Source: Nyssa sinensis (taxonomy: Eukaryota; Streptophyta; Magnoliopsida; Cornales; Nyssaceae). Taken from it: a stretch of 64,000 bases of DNA. The stretch covers positions 35,064,824-35,128,823 of the forward strand of contig CM018035.1 in assembly GCA_008638375.1 (NCBI GenBank), read 5' to 3'. The position numbers were made by a program, and so were the translations under genes. A model generated the notes under the pieces. That model made no database searches. It was not told the DNA's origin and saw nothing but the letters and a program-made list of their open reading frames with translations. Below are positions 1-12,104 of the stretch, piece after piece. Numbering within the stretch: position 1 is the stretch's first letter; each line of letters opens with the position of its first letter.

Positions 1-589
1 ACCCCATGAAGAGGGGATCACAATGAAACAAATCCCACTAGATTTGGCTCAGAATCAAGCATTTACGACTGACTTGCAGGTTTGAATTATCAAACCCAAA
101 ACCGAGCACATGAACCAGTTTTAATTCCTCAAACTGAATGCCAAATGAATTGTTTGTATCCTAGAAACGTTCTTGATTAAAACCAGTCAAGAACTCTCGA
201 GCCAAACTCCACGAAAATGGAGGTTTTTAGTTTCGAAAATTAGGGCAACAGTGGGGCTCGAATGAAGAAGGTGACAGTGAGTCAACTCGGTTTTAAAACC
301 AGGTTGAGTTGACTCAGGACACGTGTTAAAAGACGGAAGGGCCACTGCATTAAGTGGGACGACGCCGTTTTGAGTTATGTTTTAAAATATAAAACATTAG
401 GGCTGACGTCATCATGACGTCAGCTTCATGCAATGAACCGTGTAAACCGGACCGGTTCACTTGAAATCGAACTGAACCAACTGGTTCAGACCAGATCTTT
501 GGATATTTTTACTTTGACTCCAACTGTTTTACAGATTTACACTGTGGCCCGATTTTTGGAAAAATTATACGAATATGCACCTGGAAAAA

Positions 590-1200
590 TAATAAAATAA
601 TTTATTAAATAAAATTACTATTTTACCCCTGGGTCATAAATGAGGCAAATAAAGCCCAAATTAAACATATGAATAGTGTATCCTTACTATTTTGGATATT
701 CTGAGACTAATGGTAGGGTCCATTTTACTGAGACGGGGTCCCAAAAAATAAAGACACTTAAAGGGGTAAAATGACCAAAATACCCCTTGTCCAAAATTAA
801 CAAGTTATTAGTGTATTCTTACTATCTCGGACCTTCTGAGTCCAATGGTGAGGTCCACGACATGAGATGGGGTCCCAAAAAATTGGAGACCAGTAAAAAT
901 GCTAAAATGACCAAATTACCCCTTGGTACCCCTAAAGCCAAAATGAAACCGGAGAAGGTCTAAATTGACTTTCTTCGACCTTCCGGACTCAATAATGGAG
1001 TCCAAATTACGAAACGAAGTACGAAAAATGTGACACGTAAAACGATAAATGACCATTTTGCCCTTTTCATATGAAAGTCCGAATTAAATTCTTGGAAAGC
1101 CTAAACCGACTTTCTTCGACGCTCTAGACTCAATGGTAGAGTCTATTTGACCAAAAGAAATAGTCTAAATAAAAAGACATAAAATTTGTTGAATAGCATC
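590..1200 (+). repeat. Degenerate ~130-140 bp repeat array in L1
   Basis: Successive diverged units contain AATGGTGAGGTCC-like, GGGGTCCCAAAAAAT-like and AAATGACCAAATTACCCC-like segments in the same order. The same array type is present in nearly every L element of the window. Confidence 0.65.
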
Positions 1201-2124
1201 TGTCAGATGACTATAAATTAAAGTAATGCCAAAGTACTAATCTAAGGCATCTACGAGGAAATGAATTACGAAAAGACTCGACACGTAAATATGTGAAGTA
1301 AATAAATTTAAATTAAAGTTAATGGAGCTACCAGAAGAGTATAAATTCAAATGAATTTAATTTCTAACACATTAAATTGTATTATAGGTTAAGAGTACGA
1401 GTTAAGTTAAGTACATATGAATTATGAGATCATTTTAGGATCTAATACGATTTAAGAATAAGTTAAGGAATATCGAAATGATACTACAATGAATGTGAAG
1501 TTGATGAGATGTTTATGAATTGTTCTTAGGAACTACAAGGGAAGTGGGAAAGCGCAATTTTAGCACTAACCCTAAAGGACCAAGATGAGTAACCCTGTAT
1601 TTGAAGTGGAGATTTAACTCCATGGATTTGAAAAGGTTTTAAGTTCAAAAGATACGAAACATTTAAATTCCAAATTCAGTATATTACATGATCTCAGTTT
1701 TAAATTATTTTCGTTCTTACAAACCCTATTGTGACATGCTTAGTAAATGTTTTCCTTACAGTTTTCTCAAAAATGTGTTTCCAGCATGTCTAAGTTAAAA
1801 TACAAATCTTGTTACATATTCTGAGTTGCCTATTTTAAGTATACGAATGTTTATTACGAAGTTATGAATGTTATGTTTTAAAGTACTCACGATAAATATC
1901 TATATGACATGCTCCACGATCATTTACGTATTTGTATCTGTAAATGTTTCCTTTTCAAAATCGTTAGCATGTCTGATTTCCTCAAATATTCTGAATTTGA
2001 TTATTGCAAGTATTGAAGCATCATTGCAAAAGTTATACGTTACATGTTTTAAATACTCATAAAAGGCTTTTATATAAAAGTCATATGACAAATGTTTTAC
2101 AAGATAATAATAAGCACATAGGTA

Positions 2125-2225
2125 GGTCTTGGGTTGTACGGAACTCAATGGGCCTATCGTGTGTATCAACACATAGTCAGGATTTTGGGTTGTACGGAAC
2201 TCAATTGACCTGTCATGTGTAATGC
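2125..2225 (+). repeat. Two-copy 56-bp tandem repeat in L1
   Basis: The segment GGGTTGTACGGAACTCAAT starts near 2130 and again near 2186, with related flanks. A local duplication seen only in this L copy. Confidence 0.7.
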
Positions 2226-3086
2226 CTGGTAGCAGGATCTAATCCCACAGGTAATGAGATATCTCCACATATATGTAAAATAGGAGTCTGGTTCGAAACA
2301 GATTCTAAGAGTTAAAGTGAGAAGAAGAGATATTTGACAATGGAAGCAGGTTTTACCCTCATTTTCAATATGCATATGTTTGAGTTTTATATACTCTATT
2401 TAAGAAATGCTTGCTATGTCATATGTTTTGAAGTTTATATGACGAAGTACGATTTTAGCTTGAATACTTTAATTGTTTCAAAGCTATCTGTTTTAAGAAA
2501 TGCATATGTTCTATGTTCAAGTATACGAGCAATTGGCAGTGAGTGTTTACAAAATCTTATGTACTAAAACCACTGCTAATTGAAAACCCCATGACAAATA
2601 CTAGAATTGCTCACAAGCTTAGATTAAGCTTACCCGGACATTGTTCGGATCCCCCTTTCAGGTGACCTACGGCAGTATTGATTTTTGAGGACGATGATGA
2701 TGAAGTCTGCCATTTTGGGAAGATACGTTTAAGTAGTTCTTCTGGAAACTTATGAACTCTAGTGATACGTTTTGTATTTATAGACATTGTAAGAATATGT
2801 ATTGAGCCCACGAGGCAACTGAATATGAAATGTTATAAGTCTTTAAGTTTTAGTTATGCTCTGAATGTATGATTATGTGTACCAACGTGAATAGCGGCAG
2901 TACCGGACGGATGTGCAAAATTTTAAAATGAGAAAAAGAAAAGAAAAAGTTTTTCACGCTTCCGCAACCACATGAAGCACATCTATTCGATACCGCTGCC
3001 TATGCCAGCCTTGTCTCGAGGCCTTCGGGTCTTGGGGCGGCGGTCGCGACTCGAGATCCGCAGAGGGTGGATTTCGGGTCATGACA

Positions 3087-3896
3087 GTTTCTCTCTTACT
3101 CTCTCTCTAGAGTTCAGAATTGCACTTTTCACTTGCTGGTTTCTCACTTCAAATGCCCACATGACACACTAATATATCATATATATTTTATCTATTTGGA
3201 TTTAATATGATTATTTGGTTGCATGCAAAATGATTGGTAGAGGTGGGATCAAGTGTGCTAAAGTAAGGGTGATGATGGGCTAGAGTGCATAGGCTAAGGT
3301 GGTGGTGAGGTGTTGCGTGCATGGCCATTGGTCAGTTTGGGAGGTGGCCTTGATTGAATTGGGCTTATATACAATTTGTTTTATAATTAGGCATAAAGTT
3401 GTTGGCAGCCCACTTGGTAACTTTTTGGGTGCTTAAAATCTTGCCCATCTTGGTCAAGGGTTCAAATCCCCTTGGCCTTATTTTTGGGCATTTTTCCACA
3501 TTTTGGGCTTGGGCCCTGTTTGGCTAGCGCAGAATTCCGTTTTGGCTATTTTCGTTATATTTTCTTTTTTAGTACTCTTTTTACGAAACGGTTTCTTCTG
3601 AGGGTTTCGTATTTTGGTTAGCCTCGTTATCAAAGGCCTCGTATCAGTTATTATTTATTTGTGGCTGTCATAGTTCGCTAATTCGAGTTTCCACAGTGTT
3701 AAAATAACATCATTTCACCTAATTAATTAGTAATTAGGTTCGGACATTACGCCCTCATTTCTGATGTACTTAATTATTTTATTGGTCTATCATGACCATT
3801 ATGAAGTTCCCGATTAACTTCTTAATTATTCTTTATGTCGGTTCTAATTAATAATTAGCAAACTAATTATTTATTAATCAGGGTTGGGGTGTTACA
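3087..3896 (-). mobile_element. L element copy L2, distal end
   Basis: Distal part of a minus-oriented L element. It contains the tRNA-like stretch and the TAATTA-rich end and finishes with GGGGTGTTACA at 3896. The next bases, ATATA, are the likely target duplication. Its proximal part lies before the window because L1 is inserted in it. Confidence 0.65.
3406..3469 (+). repeat. tRNA-like module in L2 (A and B boxes)
   Basis: CAGCCCACTTGG at 3406-3417 resembles a tRNA D-arm / pol III A box, and GGTTCAAATCC at 3459-3469 a B box (consensus GGTTCGANTCC), at tRNA-like spacing. Equivalent modules occur in seven other L copies. I found no convincing acceptor stem, so this is a tRNA-derived module, not a tRNA gene. 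Confidence 0.6.
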
Positions 3897-4800
3897 ATAT
3901 AATATGTTCGAATATGCATAAAAGCCAACCTAGAAATGTCTAGAACCCTTACCTTAAATATGTTGCTTTAGAGAAAGAAACTAAGGAGAGAGAGAGAGCT
4001 TCCAATGCCATTAGTGGCAACCCACTGTTGCCCAACCAGGCCTAGATCTTCCTTCTTCTCCTCCCTTTCCTTCATTCTCTTCTTCTCGGTTCACTCACTT
4101 TGTGTTATCACACAAACACATGCATATACACACACTATTCTCACACTCTCACTGTGTCTACACATTCACACACACACACACACACTCTCCCTTTCATTCA
4201 CCTCTCTATTCAACCCACACACACACATAGTCAGTCATATACATATATACACACACTCACCATTTTGGTTCAAGAGGGGGAGAGAGAGAGAATCGAGAAA
4301 ATGGGAGTCTGCCCAAGAGAGGAAAAGAGGAAAAGGTTGATGTGTGGTTTTGTCTCTTACCTCATATATGTACCAATGCACACACACACACACTATTAAC
4401 ATTCCAACATTTGATTCCTTGGCAACCAATTAAAATGGGACACTTTTCCTTGTCTAGGAAAACTCAACCAAGCTTCTTGAGGAAGCTTTGCACAGACATC
4501 AATGTGCCATATGGCCAGTTGGCCAAATGTGGATGCTCACACGCCCAAAAATAAACTATTTCAGAATCGCACAAAAAATTGGCACCCTAGTTCATCTCGA
4601 CGCATTGGTTCCAAATATATTGCCAGTTTCTCCAAATTCAATTATTAGAATTTTCATATTCATTTGCGTCTCGTATTTGACTATGTGGTCCCGTCGCCCA
4701 CACCAGTCTTGAATAAATTGCTTCATCGTATCATACTGATGCCTTATTAATCGATTTTACATTTTTTCTGACACATCTCCGGTTAATTAATTTTGTGACA
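3897..4800 (-). mobile_element. Probable L element copy L3, fragment
   Basis: Resembles the gene-like and CA-rich section of minus-oriented L elements and hosts L2. A possible terminus is GGTTAATTAATTTTGTGACA at 4781-4800. The proximal part is outside the window, so assignment rests on similarity of content and the terminus only. Confidence 0.4.
4105..4255. repeat. CA-rich microsatellite region
   Basis: Runs of CA/CACT repeats in a pyrimidine-rich stretch, with a second short CA run at 4379-4394. Reading frames across it are low-complexity artefacts. Confidence 0.85.
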
Positions 4801-6480
4801 CAAACTTGAATTGAAAATTTATCAAATTACCCTTTGGCAATTTTGTGGGTCTTTACAAATAGCCTCTATGTGCCAAAATAAGAGTCTTTGATTCACACGT
4901 TCCTAATAGTTTCTAAAGTTTGTTCACATTTTTTGTTATGAAATTGGACATTTCTGTTTAGGTGTGTTTCAAATTTTGATGAATATATTTTAAAGAATTG
5001 ATTATTGGGGAAGAATAGAATCAATTTGTTATTTGGATGTTTAGTTAAAAATTATGTAAGTGTTCTAACTATTAATTTTAAAATTTACCCTTCATTTTGT
5101 ATGTATTAAATAATGTATAAGTGGTGCATCCAGAATAGAAATTGTAAAAAGTCAAAATGAATATTTAGAAGCTGATTTTGTTAGTTTTTCAAGACATGGT
5201 TTTGATGCGTGAAAATATTTCTTGAACATTGAAGTGATGAATTTCAAGATGAGAGTTTTGCGGCATCGAGAATTCTTTGGACATGACCATGCATAAATTA
5301 AAATAATAATGTTAAAAATTATAACCAAGGGACTCAAAAAAAGATTATGAGATACCCGAATATGGTTGGCTAAACACACTAGTGATTTTTCTCTTTCCTT
5401 TCATTCATGTGGGACCCACGTAGATCCTTCTTAAGACCTTCACACCAAACTTTTTCTTTTTCTTTTTCTTGTATAAAGAAGACACAAGTAACTTGCATGT
5501 ATCACTCGTTACAAAGAAGACTGAAGTAAGAAGTAGAACACTCCAAGCTGCGCAGACTTAATTTCAAAAACAAACTTTAATTTTAAAATAGGAAATACAT
5601 ATTTAGTAAATTATTTATTTTAATTTTTTTAAATTTTTAAAATTTAAATTATCATATTTAAATACATTTTTATAATTTTTAAAAAATTAATTACAAAATT
5701 TTTTAAAATATTTTTTAAAAAATTATATCTGAATCACTATCCAAACAAAGTTTTATTACTTAGTCGTTTCTAGATCAGACCGATACAGATGGCTCTTCTA
5801 TGGAGAGCCCTTACTAATGTTGCAGGATAACTCAATTAACCTTCGAGAGTGCAAACTTTTGTGTTGAACAAACATGGGACTTTAAGTTCTGTTATTTTCT
5901 TCATTTGTTCTTTCCTTTGTGCCAAAAATGAAAAATTTAATCAATTAAACAATAATTAAGGAATGAACGAGAATCTGTTGCTCAAATAACTGGTACCATA
6001 CTCTCGTTGGCTGTTGCTATTTATTGAACAAGTACCAATTGTGATTTCATGTTCAACTTGAAGAACGGCCTCCGTATGATTTGTACGTTTTAAATACTGT
6101 ATATATATTGACATTCACAGCAAAAGTTGCACCAATGTCTTGCTTCTTTACACCGCATTTAAAGCCACGTTTACCCAAACATGGAACCAAAGTGACAAGT
6201 GCAATGACATTCAGCACAAGAAACCACCCCATCACTTTTTCATAGACAGCTGAGAAATGAACCAATAAAAAAATTCAACTCAAGCGCAATACCAAGCCAT
6301 AAAAAAATATGGATTCTCCAAATGCCATGATACATGTTTCCATTATTCGTTCCTGGTTTGGAAGCTTCTCATATGGTTATGACTTCTCATTATGACCCAA
6401 ATGTCAGTCTCATATTATATAGCCTTAACGTCAAGATAAACAACTTTCTAGTATGTCACAAGGAACATCAAATCAAACAC
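4801..6480. other. Intergenic AT-rich DNA downstream of BTF3
   Basis: No recognisable gene or complete transposon. 5560-5740 is a very AT-rich low-complexity stretch. The BTF3 3' UTR and polyadenylation site should lie at the right end, but I cannot place the site. Confidence 0.5.
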
Positions 6481-6557
6481 TTTGACTGAAAATGACAAAA
6501 ACAAACCTCAAAAACATCCGAAATTTAAGGAATGACATAAAATCCTTCCAAAACTGT

Positions 6558-6638
6558 CTAAGAAGTGTGCCCCTCCTCTGCCGCGGCTTCAAAAGTCTCC
6601 CCAGCCACAAGCTCTGGCACGTCATCATCATCGTCCTC
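6558..6638 (-). pseudogene. BTF3: Out-of-frame C-terminal tail of BTF3
   Basis: Read from 6638 on the minus strand, the sequence encodes the usual NAC-beta tail beginning EDDDDVPELVAGETFEAAAE and ends at a TAG at 6558-6560. It is not in phase with the upstream part of the same exon. Its intactness suggests that the shift is recent or an assembly error. Confidence 0.85.
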
Positions 6639-9195
6639 TAGCTGCCGTTGTCGCACCAGCTCCAGCAGCAGCCCCAGGTGATTGCCTCTGGAACTGCTCT
6701 GCCAATTTCCTCAAGTTGTCCAGGTTATCTGGTCCTGGAAAGTGGAAATAGGATTTAATCCTTTCATTTTCTCAAGAATTCACGAGATTCAATAAATGGA
6801 CACCAAGTAAAACTAACATCATAGACAGGCACCTACCCAATTGGTTAATAATTCCAGGAAGAATATCTTGCAATTCTGTAACAGGAGAAATTCAAAGGTT
6901 AAACTGAATCTGTAGTCGTACTCAAAAATCAGTAGTAATAATGGAATGATTCAAAAACAACTATCGATGACTGCACTGCCTCCGACTCTAAACCAGCATC
7001 AATTGGCAAATTGCATATAATGGACCAACAGCTCGAATGACAGTGGTAAAATGACCCAAGACCAACATATTTATGATTGTCTTTTCAAAATTGGTATAAT
7101 TTGAGGTGTATTGAAACCCAGATTACTAACTAGATGATGGAATCCAGAGAAGTTAACTAGGGCATGGATTACCAAGATCACATTCTTGGTCAAGTACAGA
7201 CCACTGTCACGAATATGTCAGAACTGTAACAGATAATGTAAGTAAACAAACATAATAGCATATAGCAGAGAAGAAATCATACTCTTAGTTTGAGGCGAAC
7301 CACTAACAACCCAAGTGTTGGCAGGAATAGAGGCTTGAACTGAAATATGAAAGGGCGAAAAACATTTATTACTTGCACAATAGCTAAGAGGATAAGAAGC
7401 GTACGAATAAAGAATAGAGATACTGGTCAGAACCATGGTTTTACCTTTAGGGTTTATAAACTGGATAACTACATCATCTGCAAATATATTGACTTCCTCA
7501 ATTGCAGGTATAGCATTCACCCCTATTCTCTTCAGGGTGCTTTGAAGCCTCTTGTCATCCGTAGTGGTTGTCTTGTGAACAGCCTTCTTCTTTCTGTGGT
7601 TAAGAGAATATGTAAATAATATCAAGCCACAAACAGGAAAAGAAGGAAACACAATGTCAGGATATAAGACACCAAACATAAAGTCTTCTCTCAAACAAGA
7701 TGATCAACTACTTGAAAGCCACAATGTATCCGCCAACCAATCCAACCTACGAGGAGCACATTCAAACCCAGAAATTTATATATCATTTGGTTTAGACAAT
7801 TTCAATATACTTCACTGATACAGAAAAGAGGTCTCCAGCCACAGGATCCACATCTCACACACATCATGCAAGCCTCAGACCCACCTCCTATCAGTCCACT
7901 TCTTGACATAAAATAAGCCATGACACCAACCATTCAATTATTAAGCAAATAACCAAACCAAATAAACTTTAGTAAATGACAAAACAGCAAAAATTATAAT
8001 TAACAACTAATTTAGGAGCCTGTGTTGTTTTTCCAGAAACAAATTTGATGAACAACAGTAAAAAAGGCAACTACAATAGTAACCAGAAACACACCCCTAT
8101 TACTGTTTTTTTTAATCAGTAAAACCCCTATTAGTCTTATAATTAATATTCAATAAGTTAATATTCGCTGATACTTAAAAAAAAAAAAAATTAAGAAACT
8201 AGCTTGGTTCTATGGTAAATAATGAATAATTCTATAACTACTTTTCAAATAAAATTCTTTATAAACTTATATATAGCCCATTTATGACATGTCTTGATAA
8301 TTGAAATAAAGATTATTGTGAGTTAATAAAATTAAGATATAATACCATCTCCATTGGTCACTTGAATTTTTATTCAAATCTTTTTTAAATATTCCCACCT
8401 CCCAAAAGCTTCATTATTTCATTGAGTAAAAATTTGATATAATGAACAGTATTTTGCTGATTTGAATAAAAATGAATTTGATATGGATTTGGTTAAACCA
8501 TTGGAAATGTGTTTTTGATGATTTTTACTCAAATTTAAATATGGTATGAAATTTGGTTAATCATTGGAGATGCTCTAAGCAAGCACGAGAGAAGAAACAC
8601 AATTTCCTTAGTTCAAAATGATATTAGGATTTTCATGACTCAAGTTTACCTTTATATGTATTTTTTTTATGAAAGACTTAAATGTTGTTAAAAAGTTAAA
8701 TAAAGGGACTTTCTGTTTTCAAAGCCATATACATGTAAGGAATAGTTTTTGATTAATGAGAGCACTAGAAAATTCAATAATTAAATTTCTAATAATTAAT
8801 AAAAAATTTCTCTTCCCTGTATAAGGTCGACAGTAATTGTGCCATCTTGCCAAATACTTTACTTAGGAGTTCAAATTCTTAATGAACAATCATGCCAAGT
8901 ATGACAAAGATAATGTCTGATAATAATCAGCAACAAAACAAAAGTGACATTGATCTAAAAACCATTTGTTCAAGAATCAGAAGTCATTTCCAGCTAAAAA
9001 GTCAAAGCCACGTGCAATTCTAAAGCTAATTTACTGAGGTGTAAACAACGAAAGCTTAATAGGAATTTCTTCCTTTATTGTGTAAATCCAGTAAAAAGGA
9101 TCAGAATTAAGCTTCACACAAGCACACCTTCTCATGCTACCCTTTCCACCGGTGCGAACTGCACCGGCCATCTTCATTAGCTTCTCAACATTCAT
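6628..9195 (-). CDS. BTF3: BTF3 / NAC beta subunit, frameshifted C-terminus
   Basis: Beta subunit of the nascent polypeptide-associated complex, a cytosolic chaperone that binds ribosomes and emerging chains; also called basic transcription factor 3. Coding exons on the minus strand: 9128-9195, 7445-7593, 7283-7339, 6837-6875 and 6628-6734, all with GT-AG borders and matching phases. The start MNVEKLMKMAGAVRTGGKG lies directly after a splice acceptor, as expected for a 5' UTR intron. Residues 22-26 are RRKKK, the basic ribosome-binding motif, followed by the NAC domain (about 33-98, with NAIPAIEEVNIF, VIQFINPK, ANTWVVSG). The family is about 160 residues. Here the frame slips at about 6639 (one extra or two missing bases) and stops at 6628-6630, giving 139 residues. 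The normal acidic tail is still readable one frame over. Either a real truncation, a pseudogene in the making or a sequence error. Confidence 0.93.
8343..8577. mobile_element. MITE in BTF3 intron
   Basis: Bounded by ACCATCTCCATTGGTCAC on the left and ATCATTGGAGATGCTCTAAG on the right, imperfect inverted repeats of the CATCTCCAATGG type that border many plant MITEs. About 235 bp, AT-rich, non-coding, with further internal inverted similarity (ATTCAAAT and ATTTGAAT-like segments). It sits in the 1.5-kb intron after the first coding exon. I could not fix a target duplication. Confidence 0.7.
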
Positions 9196-9849
9196 CTGCC
9201 ATGAATAAAGAACACAAACATTTATTCCATTAATAGGGGTGGGAAAAGTAAGTACAATAACACAACAGTTCATGCTTGCTAGCCATCCAGTGATCTAATA
9301 ATAAACACAAAACGCAACTGGAACACTCAAAAAAAAATTCCAAGAAGGTTTAAGCAAAATGAGGGTCATGCGTTATCAGAAAACTAATGAAAAATTTAAG
9401 CAAACCCCAATGTTAAAGTTTGGTGTTTATATGCAAAATTGTCACTGATGATGACCTAAAAAAGCGGGCCATCAAACAGAAGTTCCAATTTAAGAACTAC
9501 ACATTGTTATATATGCATGAATCAAAACATTGGAACCAAAAGTGAGAGTAATTGAGTATTTTGGCGGCTGAGAAGAATTTTAAAAAGAAAAAAACCCTAA
9601 TTTTGTCATCCATTAATTTACGCACCCCGAAAACAAAAGCCATGAAATGAAACAACAGAAAAAGAAGAAACCCTCAGTTAAGCGATCAGATCTGATCTAA
9701 GACCAGCTGAAGCTCGTATTGTTTACAATCAGACCATGAGAGAGATATAGGTGTGCATGATAGCAGAGAGAAGCTTCAAAGGAGTTCCTGGCATGCTCTC
9801 ACCACTTTAACCGTCATTGGAAGGTCATATAAGAGACTATGTGGTTTAC

Positions 9850-9945
9850 CTCTGCTAGCTCCGGTGTGGAAGAGAAATAATAGGTCGGAGCAAATAGTTT
9901 TAGCAGGAGCAGGAGCAGGAGAAGCGCGACCGCCGGAGTGATTGG
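9850..9945 (-). other. BTF3: Probable BTF3 5' UTR exon
   Basis: On the minus strand AGCAGAG is followed by the donor GTAAACC at 9849, and a splice acceptor lies directly before the ATG at 9195, giving a 5' UTR intron of about 654 bp (9196-9849). The upstream end is set about 30 bp below the TATA box and is an estimate. Confidence 0.5.
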
Positions 9946-9970
9946 ATAATATGCGAAACCCTACATCGAT

Positions 9971-9980
9971 CAATATATAA
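9971..9980 (-). promoter_or_regulatory. TATA box of BTF3
   Basis: TTATATATTG on the minus strand, preceded by GGCC and followed about 30 bp later by the pyrimidine- and purine-rich start of the putative 5' UTR exon. The position fits a core promoter, but other TATA-like sites exist in this AT-rich DNA. Confidence 0.5.
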
Positions 9981-9984
9981 GGCC

Positions 9985-12104
9985 AATATGGCAGGGTAGT
10001 TCGGGTATTCACACAAGATTAGGGGTTATTTTGGTACCATAACACATGAATGTTCCGGGCCGGGCCAAGTATTCCGTTTACATTACATGCATAAGCCCAG
10101 GTGCAACTTGGGGGCAACCCTAACCCAACCTCAGAATTTTTTAGAATTCAAAATTTTATTTTTCACGCATTGGAATAGAATTGGATAAAAGAATTCAAAT
10201 CCAATTTAAATTAGGATTGAACTTAAATTAAGACTTTCAAAGTTCATGTCCAACCCAAATCCAAATTCAAAATTTTATATGTTATATTTTTTTTACTTTA
10301 TTAATCAACCATTAGATTAATAAGAATTCTTACAAAAATTATTATTTATATTTTTATAATTTCAAAATCTTGTTGATTTTTAAAATTTTTTTAATATTAA
10401 ATTATGTTGAATGAATTATTTAAACAATTTTTTGTTTCTTTTAAAATGAGAAATTGAGAGAAATTATTAGAGCTTTTACTTTATAATTAAAATTGAAAAA
10501 AAAATAACAATTTATTAAAGAAATTGTGAATAAAATCTAAAAATTATAATAAATAATCGAGTTCGAGCCGAACTTGGATTGAATTCAATACTAATGAATT
10601 TTAATTTCGGTCGGGCTCGAATTGGGTTGTTCGAGTTCAAGATCGGGTTCGGGTCGAGCTTAGGTTAACTATTATAAAACTTAGGATATGCTTGGACATA
10701 TCTCAACTCAAATTCAACCTGCCCAAATTTTACCCCTACGTAATCCTATGCACGGGTTGTAAAAAAAACTTATAATAATAATTTTCACATTAATATTCCA
10801 ATTTATTCTTATTACAAAACTAAAAATCTACCAAATTAAGCAAGGTAAGAGTTACATTTATATTTGTTTAAATCTCAAACAAATATGTTAAAAATTAACA
10901 AAATTCATTATGTTCTGGACCAATTAATTATTTTTTAATATCCAAATCTAAAAAAAAAAACATAGTAAGTAAAATAATATTAGAAAGTGAAGAGCTAGGC
11001 TAGAATGCAATAGGTGTTCACATGGGTTGTGTTGGGTCAAGATCGAGTGAAATCAGAACCAACCTAATTTTGGACGATTCTAAGAAAAGGGAATCGGAAC
11101 TGGAACTGAGAAGGTGACCGACCCAACCCAAAAATATTTGATTTGGGTCAAGTTGAGCCTTTTTTTAAAAAAGATCTACCAATATAAAACAATGTTTTTC
11201 TAAAGTATCCAACAACCTCTTCCACATCTTGAACCTCATGATAGGCACTATCTTCATAACTTCAATGTTCAAACTTAGAACTCAAAAAAAGAGCAACATA
11301 ATCATACTAAAGAAGATGATGTGTTGCATCCTTAACTCATCGTAGCCCCATCTCTCTTAGAGTGGGTCGAGTTCATTAATTTCTCTTTCTACAAATCTAA
11401 ACATCCTAACCTATTACAACTAGGGATCCAGCAGAGTATTAGACCATCCCACCTATAGATGAAGCCACAAACCAAAACCATAGTCATGTTGAAGACGACA
11501 AGTTGGGTCCCCAACTCGCCCAAACCCCATTTATCTTAGAGCAACTTATGTCTATCAATTTCTCTGTCTACGAATCCAAACATCCTGACCCATTATAGTT
11601 GGCTACCCATCACACAGACGAAACCCCAAGCCCTATTTGAAGTTTTTGGTGGTTTAGGTTTTTTTATTTTGGTGATGGACTTGGAGGTGAGTTTGACTCA
11701 AATGAGTGGATGGATAGCTTGATAGGAGGTCGAGATTCAACTGTAAGTTCAAATCTTCCATCACTAATTTTACTATCCATGACATTGATCCGTTCACTAC
11801 TTTCCCGAATTGACTCAACATGGCTCTATTATGGCCATCTGATCTTCGACATTCCAGCACCGACCCTTGGAAGCTCTCCGACAACAATGTTGTACGCCAC
11901 TAGTAATCACCCTTAACACATCAATTTCTAGTGTTTCCACTTCTGTAACCACTGCCATCATTGACGGTGTTTCCATTTCCATAACCAAAACCACCACTGA
12001 CATAGTAACTCCACTTTTATAGCAATGAACACCATCCCTACTATGGGTGTCGCTGCTGGAAAAAAGACCCTTGTTTGGACCCTTAGAGATTCTGGGATTC
12101 TGGT
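9985..12104. other. Intergenic DNA with old repeats upstream of BTF3
   Basis: AT-rich stretches alternate with sections full of GGGTCGGGTT / TCGAGTT-like words (10560-10700, 11020-11160), typical of decayed plant repeats. I find no gene and no paired element ends. Minus-strand reading frames at 11654-12003 are short and match no family I recognise. Confidence 0.5.
11325..11602 (+). repeat. Diverged two-copy repeat, ~177 bp apart
   Basis: The block containing AACTCATCGTAGCCCCATCT and ATTTCTCTTTCTACAAATC (11325-11425) recurs in diverged form at about 11500-11602 (CAACTCGCCCAAACCCCAT, ATTTCTCTGTCTACGAATCC). Confidence 0.65.

Larger units (their letters stand above)
1..3086 (+). mobile_element. 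L element copy L1 (5' end outside window)
   Basis: Non-coding element in plus orientation; its TGTAACAC start lies before the window. It runs through a CCGGACCGGTTCA section (~450), a degenerate repeat array (~590-1200), the hairpin and splice-acceptor motif (2605-2661) and the conserved terminus (ATCCGCAGAGGGTGG then CATGACA) ending at 3086. The next five bases, GTTTC, should be the target duplication; the partner is outside the window. It is inserted in the distal part of L2. No open reading frame of note. Identity as a solo LTR or a separate element class is unresolved. Confidence 0.7.

Noticed and set aside
4005..4399. ORFs of about 100-111 codons
   Set aside because: CA/CT microsatellite translation (His/Thr/Ser-rich) inside an L element fragment.
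7218..7694. 158-codon minus-strand ORF as a single protein
   Set aside because: It reads through BTF3 introns; only the parts between the splice sites match the family.
11654..12003. Short ORFs on both strands
   Set aside because: No family similarity, no splice or codon support, and they overlap each other in a repeat-rich interval.
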